Assembly: GCA_900546085.1 (NCBI GenBank)
Contig: URBS01000121.1
Span: 1 to 5,501 of the forward strand
Reading direction: 5' to 3'
Length of the DNA stretch: 5,501 nt
Origin: an uncultured Collinsella sp.
Lineage (GTDB): Bacteria > Actinomycetota > Coriobacteriia > Coriobacteriales > Coriobacteriaceae
Shown: positions 1 through 5,486 of the stretch, one piece after another
How positions within the stretch are numbered: position 1 is the stretch's first letter
Layout of the letters: the number at the start of each line of letters is the position of its first letter
The notes under the pieces: generated by a model
Database searches by the model: none
Told to the model about the DNA's origin: nothing
Seen by the model: the letters and a program-made list of their open reading frames with translations, nothing else
Position numbers and translations under genes: made by a program

Positions 1-84
1 CAGCTCCGAAGGAGCAGGACAAGGCGCCACACATGGTCGAGAACGTTCTGAAAACTAAGCCCGGACCCCGCCGGACAGGTCGCA
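1..84. other. Non-coding region downstream of asd, window edge
   Basis: No gene is supportable here. Visible structure: a small hairpin GCTCC-GAA-GGAGC at 3-15, a perfect 10-bp palindrome AGAACGTTCT at 40-49, and a GC-rich stretch around 61-77 with only a 4-bp CCGG/CCGG pairing. Read on the minus strand, that last stretch is followed by TTAGTTTTC, so it might be a weak terminator for asd, but the stem is too short to call. The hairpin at 3-15 could belong to a terminator whose T-tract lies outside the window. Confidence 0.4.
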
Positions 85-1110
85 CTACTCGCAGAGCAGC
101 TTAGCGATCTGGACGGCGTTGGTTGCCGCGCCCTTACGGATTTGGTCGCCGCAGCACCAGAAGGTGATGCCGCGCGCGGCCTCGGGGTTCGAGATGTCGC
201 GACGCACACGGCCGACCCAAATCAAATCCTGGTCGGAGGTGTCCATCGGCATGGGGAAGCGGTCGTGTGCATCCTCGGCGCTCATGTCGTCAACCAGCTT
301 CACGCCCGGAGCGGCAGACAGCGCAGCACGAGCCTCCTCGACCGTAATATCGCGCTCAAACTCGAGCGTAATGCTCTCGGAGTGCGAGCGCAGCACGGGC
401 ACGCGAACGCAGGTGCAGTTCACGCGCAGCTCGGGCAGGTGCATGATCTTGCGGCCCTCGTTTTGCAGCTTCATTTCCTCGGAGGTAAAGCCCTCCTCCT
501 TGACACCGCCAATCTGCGGAATCAGGTTGCTCGCCAACTGGGCGGCAAAGGCGCGCGGCTCGGGAATCTCCTCGCCACGGCCCAGGGCGGCCAGCTGAGC
601 CTCGAGCTCGGCCATACCGGGGGTACCGGCGCCCGAAGCTGCCTGATACGTTGACACGATCATGCGCTTTACGCCGGCGAGCTGGTGCAGTGGCCACGTG
701 GGGACCAGGCCGATGATGGTCGCGCAGTTGGGGTTGGCGATAAGGCCGTGATGCCACTTGATATCGTCGGCATTGATCTCGGGCACGACCAGCGGCACCT
801 CGGGGTCCATGCGGAAGGCATGGCTGTTGTCTACCACGACGGCGCCACGCTTGACGGCCTCGGGCAGCAGCTCCTTCGCAATATCGTCGCCGGCGGCGCC
901 GAGCACGATGTCGCAGCCCTCAAAGGCCTCGGGGCAAGCTTCCTCAATCACAACCTGCTCGCCGCGGAACTCAACGGTCTTGCCCGCAGAGCGCGCGCTC
1001 GCCAGCAGCTTGAGCTTGCCAACCGGGAACTCCTGCTCGTTGAGGCACTCGAGCATCTGGGTGCCCACGGCTCCCGTCGCGCCCAAAATAGCAACCGTGT
1101 ACTGTTTCAT
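85..1110 (-). CDS. asd: Aspartate-semialdehyde dehydrogenase
   Basis: NADPH-dependent cytosolic enzyme that reduces aspartyl 4-phosphate to aspartate semialdehyde, the branch point toward lysine/diaminopimelate and homoserine. The protein is 341 aa, normal for the family. Visible: nucleotide-binding GATGAVG at residues 10-16, DNSHAFRM at 94-101 (substrate phosphate-binding region, R100), the catalytic cysteine in NPNCATI (C129), TYQAASGAG at 154-162 with Q156, the active-site histidine in RSHSES (H243), and the conserved C-terminal helix GAATNAVQIAKLL. The frame is open up to 1197, but the start at 1110 is chosen because it gives the family's typical N terminus (MKQYTVAILGATG) and has AAAGGGGGA just upstream. 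The extra 29 residues look hydrophobic but have no ribosome site. It lies 174 bases downstream of lysC on the same strand, so the two are plausibly co-transcribed. Oddity: the usual NSSAFR is NSHAFR here. Confidence 0.97.
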   Translation of the reverse strand: MKQYTVAILGATGAVGTQMLECLNEQEFPVGKLKLLASARSAGKTVEFRGEQVVIEEACPEAFEGCDIVLGAAGDDIAKELLPEAVKRGAVVVDNSHAFRMDPEVPLVVPEINADDIKWHHGLIANPNCATIIGLVPTWPLHQLAGVKRMIVSTYQAASGAGTPGMAELEAQLAALGRGEEIPEPRAFAAQLASNLIPQIGGVKEEGFTSEEMKLQNEGRKIMHLPELRVNCTCVRVPVLRSHSESITLEFERDITVEEARAALSAAPGVKLVDDMSAEDAHDRFPMPMDTSDQDLIWVGRVRRDISNPEAARGITFWCCGDQIRKGAATNAVQIAKLLCE

Positions 1111-1113
1111 GCT

Positions 1114-1122
1114 TCCCCCTTT
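1114..1122 (-). promoter_or_regulatory. Shine-Dalgarno of asd
   Basis: The minus strand reads AAAGGGGGA ending three bases before the ATG at 1110; the AAAGG core is seven bases from the start. It decides the start codon against the upstream in-frame ATG at 1197. It overlaps a perfect 10-bp palindrome CCTTTAAAGG at 1118-1127, probably a coincidence. Confidence 0.8.
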
Positions 1123-1187
1123 AAAGGCTGTGGCTTTTGCCCGCACGCCGAGCAGGCCGATTACTGTTGCCAGTGTATACAAGAACA

Positions 1188-1208
1188 GGGCGGGCACGAA
1201 ACCCGCCC
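1188..1208 (-). other. GC-rich hairpin in the lysC-asd gap
   Basis: GGGCGGG (1188-1194) and CCCGCCC (1202-1208) form a perfect 7-bp stem with a 7-nt loop. On the minus strand, the direction of lysC-asd transcription, the stem is followed by TGTTCTTGT, which is T-rich but interrupted. It could be a weak or leaky terminator or attenuator between lysC and asd. Just downstream is the palindrome TGTATACA (1174-1181); TATACA there could be a -10 box for asd, but no acceptable -35 sits at the right distance. Confidence 0.45.
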
Positions 1209-1211
1209 CGT

Positions 1212-1233
1212 CGAAACGAAACCGAAACGAAAC
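1212..1233. repeat. 11-bp perfect tandem repeat (CGAAACGAAAC x2)
   Basis: CGAAACGAAAC occurs at 1212-1222 and again immediately at 1223-1233; each unit is itself two overlapping CGAAAC motifs. A further single CGAAAC lies at 1197-1202, inside the loop of the neighbouring GC hairpin. On the transcript strand this gives repeated GTTTCG. It may be a cluster of protein-binding sites or simple slippage-derived sequence; the sequence alone does not tell. Confidence 0.7.
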
Positions 1234-1241
1234 GCCCCGCC

Positions 1242-1273
1242 GTAGATTTTTGAGGCAAGTCCCAAAAATCTAC
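1242..1273. repeat. Perfect 11-bp inverted repeat after lysC
   Basis: GTAGATTTTTG (1242-1252) and CAAAAATCTAC (1263-1273) are exact reverse complements separated by 10 nt. It starts 11 bases beyond the lysC stop codon in the direction of transcription. The stem is AT-rich with no following T-tract, so it is not a typical Rho-independent terminator. It could be an operator for a dimeric regulator, an mRNA 3' stabilising stem, or a copy of a dispersed palindromic repeat. Confidence 0.75.
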
Positions 1274-1284
1274 TGGGATAGCAG

Positions 1285-2673
1285 CTACTTGTGGAGCGCG
1301 GCCGGGGCGGGATCGACCGGCGCGGGAGCCTCCAGGTCGGAGACCTTCACAATGCCGTTCTCATCGGAGAAGGCGCGGTAAATGGTCCGAATCGCCAGGT
1401 CGAAGTCCTTCTCCTCGACACCGATAATGATGTTGATCTCGTCACAGCTCTGCGAAATCATACGCACGCTCACGCCGGCCTGGCCAAGCATGCCAAACAG
1501 GTGGCCCGAGATACCTGCGCGGCCGCGCAGGTTACGGCCGACGGTCGCGATGAGCGCCAAGCCCTCAACGACCTCGATCTCGAGCGGCTCGACCTCCTGC
1601 TGAATGTCGCCCACAAGCGAGTACAGCGAATCATGAACGTCCTGCTCCTGCACCACGGCACCAAAGCGGTCGACGCCGGTGGGCATGTGCTCGACGGAAA
1701 CGTCATAGCGCTCGAAGACCGAAAGCGCGCGGCGCATAAAGCCGACACGCGGCTTGGTGCGGTCGCGGGCAACGTTGATGGCGACAAAGCCGCGCTTGCC
1801 GGTCACGCCGGTAATGATGGGCTCTGCCTCGCCCTCGTCAGCCGTCTCGCTAATGATGGTGCCGGGGTCCTGCGGCGCATTGGTGTTCTTGATGACCAGC
1901 GGAATACCAGCCTCGCGCACGGGGAACACAGCTTCCTCGTGCAGGACGCTTGCGCCCATGTACGAAAGCTCGCGTAGCTCCTCGTAGGTAACGCGCGCAA
2001 TGGGCTGGGCCTCGGGAACAATACGCGGATCGGCAGAATAGAAGCCCGAAACGTCGGTCCAGTTCTCGTACAGGTCGGCGCCCAGGCACTTGGCCAGGAT
2101 CGAGCCCGAGATATCGCCGCCGCCACGATCGAGCAGCTTGATCTGGCCCTCACGCGTCGCGCCATAGAAGCCGGGCATAACAAAGCCGCCCTGCTGGCCG
2201 TACTCCTGCACCAGCTCGGAGGTGCGGTTCATGCTGAGCGTACCGTCGTGATGGAACGCCACAACCGTCGCGGCGTCCAGGAACGGTAGGCCCAGGTACT
2301 CAGCCATCAGGCGAGCGGTAAAGTACTCGCCGCGGCTTACGAGCTCCTCAGTAGAGTAGCCACCGGAGCGAGCACGCTCGGCAAAGGCCGCAAACTCCTC
2401 ACGGATGGGATAGGTGAGCTCCAGCTCGTCAGCGATATCAAAATAGCGCTGGCCAATGTCCTCGAGCAGTTCCTCGCACGACACGTGGTACTTAACGTGC
2501 GCGTTAACCAGGTAGAGCAGGTCGGTCACCTTGGTGTCGCCCTTAAAGCGGCGACCGCAGGCGGAAACCACCACAAAACGGCGAGCCGGGTCGGCATCGA
2601 CGATGGCCTTGATCTTCTTAAAGTGTTCGGCGTCGGCGACCGACGAGCCGCCAAACTTGGCAATCTTAATCAT
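1285..2673 (-). CDS. lysC: Aspartokinase, monofunctional with tandem ACT domains
   Basis: Cytosolic kinase that phosphorylates L-aspartate with ATP, the first and usually feedback-controlled step of the aspartate family pathway. The protein is 462 aa, in the range of monofunctional long-type aspartokinases. The amino-acid kinase domain spans about residues 2-275: KFGGSS at 6-11, GDTKVTDLL at 45-53, SRGEY at 113-117 (E116), PGFYGAT at 167-173, RGGGDISGS at 183-191, and ENWTDVSGFYSADPR at 203-217. Two ACT regulatory regions follow, about 295-365 and 370-440, the second containing GRNLRGRAGISGHLFGML. A Pro/Ala-rich tail (about 449-460) ends the protein. There is no homoserine dehydrogenase domain. 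Which amino acid inhibits it (lysine, threonine or both) cannot be read from the sequence. MIKIAKFGGSS is the canonical N terminus, so the start is secure. It is divergent from thrC and upstream of asd. Confidence 0.97.
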   Translation of the reverse strand: MIKIAKFGGSSVADAEHFKKIKAIVDADPARRFVVVSACGRRFKGDTKVTDLLYLVNAHVKYHVSCEELLEDIGQRYFDIADELELTYPIREEFAAFAERARSGGYSTEELVSRGEYFTARLMAEYLGLPFLDAATVVAFHHDGTLSMNRTSELVQEYGQQGGFVMPGFYGATREGQIKLLDRGGGDISGSILAKCLGADLYENWTDVSGFYSADPRIVPEAQPIARVTYEELRELSYMGASVLHEEAVFPVREAGIPLVIKNTNAPQDPGTIISETADEGEAEPIITGVTGKRGFVAINVARDRTKPRVGFMRRALSVFERYDVSVEHMPTGVDRFGAVVQEQDVHDSLYSLVGDIQQEVEPLEIEVVEGLALIATVGRNLRGRAGISGHLFGMLGQAGVSVRMISQSCDEINIIIGVEEKDFDLAIRTIYRAFSDENGIVKVSDLEAPAPVDPAPAALHK

Positions 2674-2777
2674 GGGCTGGAGGTTACCTTTCTAAAAAGC
2701 CTCTGCGAACCTATTTTGCGCGCTCTGATACCATGGGTTCACCGATTGGGACCAAGGCATCCGAGGAGCAGTGTTAT
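2674..2777. promoter_or_regulatory. Divergent lysC / thrC intergenic region
   Basis: These 104 bases must contain or adjoin the promoters for both directions. For thrC, TTTCTA (2690-2695), a 17-base spacer and TATTTT (2713-2718) is a weak candidate; for lysC I find no convincing box. The lysC ribosome site appears to be AAAGG (2687-2691 on the minus strand), an unusually long 13 nt from the ATG, next to the small palindrome AGGTTACCT (2681-2689). Other short symmetry: CCATGG (2732-2737) and TTGG-GA-CCAA (2746-2755). It is too short for a lysine riboswitch plus expression platform, and no threonine-codon-rich leader peptide is visible. Confidence 0.5.
2763..2768 (+). promoter_or_regulatory. 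Shine-Dalgarno of thrC
   Basis: GAGGAG lies nine bases before the ATG at 2778. It supports that start over the in-frame ATG at 2733, which has no ribosome site and would add 15 residues ahead of the conserved threonine synthase N terminus. Confidence 0.8.
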
Positions 2778-4295
2778 ATGGGAACTTATCATAGTACACG
2801 AGGACGCACTTTATCGTGCTCAAGTAAGGTGGCAATCCGCACCGGCATCGCTCCCGACGGGAGTTTGTTTGTCTCGGACGAGCTTGGCACCCAGCAGGTC
2901 GATATCAGCTCGCTTGCAGATAAATCGTACTTTGAAATCGCTCAAGATGTGTTGGGAATGTTACTGAATGATTACACGGCCGAAGAAATTTCGGCGTGTG
3001 TCGACGAGGCATACCGCGGCACGTTCGCGAGCGAAGAGGTTACGCCGCTCGTCAAACTCGACGCTGCGCCGGGCGCTGACGCCCCTCAGACCTATGTGAT
3101 GGAACTCTTTGGCGGCCCCACGAGCGCCTTCAAGGACGTCGCCCTGCAGATGCTCCCCCGCCTTATGGCCCGCACCTCCGCCAAGGACGGCGGCGCCGAG
3201 CGCATCATGATCGTCACCGCCACGTCGGGCGACACGGGCAAGGCAGCACTCGCCGGCTTTGCCGACGCTCCGGGCACGGGCATCACTGTCTTTTATCCCG
3301 AGGGCAAGGTCAGCCGCGTCCAGAACCTGCAGATGTCCACTCAGGAGGGCGATAACGTCGCCGTCTGCGGTATCCGCGGCAACTTCGACGACGCCCAGAG
3401 TGCCGTCAAGCGCATCTTTGCCGATAAGGAACTTGCCGAGCGCTTGGAGGCCGCCGGCACGGTGCTCTCGAGCGCCAACTCCATCAACGTCGGCCGCCTG
3501 GTGCCGCAGGTTGTCTACTACTTTGCCGCCTATGCGCAGCTGCTGCGCGCCGGCGCCATCAAGGCCGGCGATGCCGTGGAGTTCTGCGTGCCGACCGGCA
3601 ACTTTGGCGATATCCTGGCCGGCTACTATGCCAAGCGCATGGGTCTGCCCGTCGCCAAGCTCATCGTCGCGAGCGACAAGAACAACGTTCTGGCTGACTT
3701 CCTGACCACCGGCGTCTACGACCGCAACCGTCCGTTCTTCACGACCATCTCGCCGTCGATGGACATCCTCATCAGCTCCAACCTGGAGCGTATGCTCTAC
3801 TTCCTATCCGATGGCGACTGCGAACTCGTTGCCGGCCTTATGGAGCAGCTGGCACAGACCGGCCGCTACGAGGTTCCCGCCGACCTGCTGGCAAAGATTC
3901 AGAGCGTCTTTGGCTGCGGCTGGGCCAGCGAGGACGAGGTCCGCGCTGCCATCAAGAGCTGCTGGGATGCAAACGGCTATGTGATCGACCCGCACACCGC
4001 CTGCGGCTATCACGTCTTTGAAAAAGTCACCCCCGCCGAGGGCGCCAAGGCCCGCGTGCTGCTTTCGACCGCCAGCCCCTACAAGTTCCCGCGCGCCTGC
4101 TGCGACGCCTTGGGGCTCGACGTTCCCGAGGACGACTTTGAAGCCATGCGCGTGCTCGAGCAGGCCACCAACACGGTCGCCCCGACCCAGCTCGCCGAAC
4201 TCGAATCCAAACCCGTCCGCTTCGAAGACGTCTGCGACGTAGCCGACATGGCCAACTACGTAGAGTCTGCAGCAAAAAAGATGGCTACCAACTAA
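2778..4295 (+). CDS. thrC: Threonine synthase, long-form PLP enzyme
   Basis: Cytosolic pyridoxal-phosphate enzyme converting O-phospho-L-homoserine to L-threonine and phosphate, the last step of threonine synthesis. The protein is 505 aa, the long class with an N-terminal threonine-synthase domain (about 1-95) ahead of the fold-type II PLP core, as in the E. coli and yeast enzymes rather than the shorter ~350-aa class. Visible: N terminus YHSTRGR, which begins like other long-form enzymes; Schiff-base lysine in GGPTSAFKDVALQ (K119); TATSGDTGKAAL at 148-158; SSANSINVGRLVPQVVYY at 231-248; phosphate-binding loop VPTGNFGDILAG at 271-282; and the conserved IDPHTACGY (403-411) and STASPYKFP (430-438) near the C terminus. 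It diverges from lysC with 104 bases between and is closed by its own terminator. thrB follows on the same strand. Confidence 0.97.
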   Translation: MGTYHSTRGRTLSCSSKVAIRTGIAPDGSLFVSDELGTQQVDISSLADKSYFEIAQDVLGMLLNDYTAEEISACVDEAYRGTFASEEVTPLVKLDAAPGADAPQTYVMELFGGPTSAFKDVALQMLPRLMARTSAKDGGAERIMIVTATSGDTGKAALAGFADAPGTGITVFYPEGKVSRVQNLQMSTQEGDNVAVCGIRGNFDDAQSAVKRIFADKELAERLEAAGTVLSSANSINVGRLVPQVVYYFAAYAQLLRAGAIKAGDAVEFCVPTGNFGDILAGYYAKRMGLPVAKLIVASDKNNVLADFLTTGVYDRNRPFFTTISPSMDILISSNLERMLYFLSDGDCELVAGLMEQLAQTGRYEVPADLLAKIQSVFGCGWASEDEVRAAIKSCWDANGYVIDPHTACGYHVFEKVTPAEGAKARVLLSTASPYKFPRACCDALGLDVPEDDFEAMRVLEQATNTVAPTQLAELESKPVRFEDVCDVADMANYVESAAKKMATN

Positions 4296-4307
4296 ACCCC
4301 TTATTAA

Positions 4308-4340
4308 GCGCCGGCGTTAAGCCGGCGCACCTTCTTTTAT
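4308..4340 (+). terminator. Rho-independent terminator after thrC
   Basis: GCGCCGGC (4308-4315), loop GTTAA, and GCCGGCGC (4321-4328) make a perfect 8-bp all-G/C stem, followed by ACCTTCTTTTAT. It begins 13 bases after the thrC stop. The T-tract is interrupted, so some read-through into thrB is possible. The other strand lacks a T-tract after the stem, so it is unidirectional. Confidence 0.85.
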
Positions 4341-4373
4341 CAGATACACCCCGGGATGATGACGAACGCGCAC

Positions 4374-4487
4374 AGCGTGCCTGGCTGTTTAGTTCGTCGC
4401 GAGTTCCGCACGCAAAGGAAAGCACTTAATGTGCTTTCCGTCTTGCGCAGGACTGCCCGAGCAGCGAACTAAACAGCCAGGCACGCT
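4374..4487. repeat. 114-nt palindromic element with 23-bp perfect arms
   Basis: Bases 4374-4396 and 4465-4487 are exact reverse complements over 23 bp (left arm begins AGCGTGCCTGG, right arm ends CCAGGCACGCT). Inside is a second perfect 9-bp hairpin, GGAAAGCAC (4417-4425) / GTGCTTTCC (4431-4439) with loop TTAAT, extended by CGCAA (4411-4415) / TTGCG (4443-4447), and possibly by 4402-4407 pairing with 4450-4454 with one bulge. Nearly the whole segment can fold into one long stem. It sits between the thrC terminator and the thrB ribosome site, ending directly against AGGAGG. No target-site duplication is seen at its ends. It may be a miniature inverted-repeat or REP-like element, or a structured leader of thrB mRNA. 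There is no T-tract, so it is not a standard terminator. Confidence 0.85.
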
Positions 4488-4494
4488 AGGAGGA
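4488..4494 (+). promoter_or_regulatory. Shine-Dalgarno of thrB, abutting the palindrome
   Basis: AGGAGGA, a near-ideal site, with its AGGAGG core six bases from the ATG at 4500. It starts on the base right after the 23-bp right arm ends. If the long stem forms in the mRNA, the ribosome site stays single-stranded but sits at the foot of a very stable helix. Confidence 0.85.
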
Positions 4495-4499
4495 CTCAC

Positions 4500-5381
4500 A
4501 TGATCAAAATCACCGTCCCAGCAACGAGCGCCAACCTAGGCATCGGCTACGATACCCTCGGCATGGCCGTCAGCCTCTACTCGCACTTCACCTTTGAGCG
4601 CGCCGACAAGCTCACCATCACGGGCTGCCCCGAGGAGTTCCAAGACGAGAATAACCTGGTCTATGTGAGCTTTGTCGATGCTCTGGCCGCCTGGGGCGAG
4701 CCAGCCTTCCCCGTCGCTATCGACATTCAGACCGACGTGCCCGTCGCCCGCGGCCTGGGTTCCAGCTCCACCTGCGTCGTCGCTGGCATTATGGCTGCCG
4801 CCGCGCTGACAGGCCACACCGTCGACCGCGCCGAGCTCGTCCGCATCGCCACCGAGGTCGAGGGCCATCCCGATAACGTCGCCCCCGCTATCTTGGGCGG
4901 CGCCGTCTGCTCCTTTACGCCGACCGACTCGCTGCCCCAGTGCCTGCGCTACGAGGTAAGCAACAAGCTTCGTTTTATTACTGTGATTCCGCCCTACGAG
5001 GTGCACACGAGCGAGGCACGCAAAGTCGTGCCGCAGGAGATTCCGCTCTCCACCGCCGTGTGGCAAATGGGCCGCATCGCCGGCATGACGCGCGGCCTGG
5101 AGACCGGCGACCTTGACCTGATTGCCGCCGCCAATGACGACCGCATCCAGGAGCCCTATCGCCGCCGCCTCATCCCCGACTACAACGCCGTGCGCGACAC
5201 CTGCTTTAACGGAGGCGCCAAGACCATCTGGATCAGCGGTTCGGGCTCAACCCTCATGGCCGTAACCGATGACACCATCGTAGCCAAGTTCCTGCAGGTC
5301 AAGCTGCGCGAGCAGTTCCCCAAGTGTGAGACGCATATTCTGACATGCGACACGGAAGGCGCCCAGATCGAATACCTGTAG
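4500..5381 (+). CDS. thrB: Homoserine kinase (GHMP family)
   Basis: Cytosolic ATP-dependent kinase that makes O-phospho-L-homoserine from homoserine, the substrate of the neighbouring ThrC. The protein is 293 aa, usual for the family. GHMP motifs are in order: motif 1 PATSANLGIGYDTLG at 7-21, the ATP-binding glycine/serine loop PVARGLGSSS at 81-90, EGHPDNVAPAILGG at 121-134 (characteristic of homoserine kinase), and motif 3 ISGSGSTLMA at 245-254. Motif 1 usually reads LGPGFD; here it is LGIGYD. The start is fixed by a strong AGGAGG and by motif 1 beginning at residue 7. It lies 204 bases after thrC on the same strand, but a terminator and the 114-nt palindrome intervene, so it may have its own promoter or depend on read-through. 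I could not identify a clear promoter in the gap. Confidence 0.96.
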   Translation: MIKITVPATSANLGIGYDTLGMAVSLYSHFTFERADKLTITGCPEEFQDENNLVYVSFVDALAAWGEPAFPVAIDIQTDVPVARGLGSSSTCVVAGIMAAAALTGHTVDRAELVRIATEVEGHPDNVAPAILGGAVCSFTPTDSLPQCLRYEVSNKLRFITVIPPYEVHTSEARKVVPQEIPLSTAVWQMGRIAGMTRGLETGDLDLIAAANDDRIQEPYRRRLIPDYNAVRDTCFNGGAKTIWISGSGSTLMAVTDDTIVAKFLQVKLREQFPKCETHILTCDTEGAQIEYL

Positions 5382-5443
5382 TCGCCGTACCTTATACCCG
5401 CCGGGGAGGCCAGGCGCTTTGCCCCCAAATCGTCCTCGGACAT

Positions 5444-5486
5444 GGCAGGACCCCCGCTGCGCACTTCGTGCGGCGGGGGTCCTGCC
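5444..5486. other. Strong GC-rich hairpin downstream of thrB
   Basis: GGCAGGACCCCCGC (5444-5457) and GCGGGGGTCCTGCC (5473-5486) form a perfect 14-bp stem; the intervening 15 bases add an inner stem CGCAC-TTC-GTGCG (5460-5472) after a two-base bulge. It starts 62 bases after the thrB stop. Neither side has a T-tract, so it lacks the usual terminator tail. It could still end or protect the thrB transcript, or be an intergenic repeat. Bases 5382-5443 and 5487-5501 hold nothing else I can support. Confidence 0.75.

Noticed and set aside
33..104. Small plus-strand open frame of 23 codons
   Set aside because: No good ribosome site at proper spacing, runs antisense into the end of asd, and encodes no recognisable sequence.
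1111..1197. N-terminal extension of asd with a hydrophobic 29-residue segment resembling a membrane anchor
   Set aside because: No ribosome site precedes the ATG at 1197, the family starts at MKQYTVAILGATG, and a strong ribosome site precedes 1110. The stretch overlaps structured intergenic DNA.
119..1381. Long plus-strand open frames over asd and lysC (for example 142-654, 685-1245, 1291-1977)
   Set aside because: High GC content leaves antisense frames open; their translations are low-complexity and match no family, while the minus-strand products have full catalytic motifs.
2674..2777. Lysine riboswitch or threonine leader peptide controlling lysC or thrC
   Set aside because: The gap is too short for a lysine riboswitch with expression platform, and there is no short frame rich in threonine codons followed by a terminator.
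4369..4492. Target-site duplication flanking the 114-nt palindrome
   Set aside because: Bases just outside the arms (CGCAC on the left, AGGAG on the right) do not match, so insertion by a duplication-making transposase is not supported from sequence alone.
4536..5066. Minus-strand open frame opposite thrB
   Set aside because: Antisense shadow of a clear GHMP kinase; composition is rich in Gly, Asp, Ala and His without a recognisable domain.
5180..5464. Minus-strand open frame spanning the end of thrB and the downstream gap
   Set aside because: Mostly antisense to thrB, its start lies in the 14-bp hairpin, and no ribosome site or family signature is visible.
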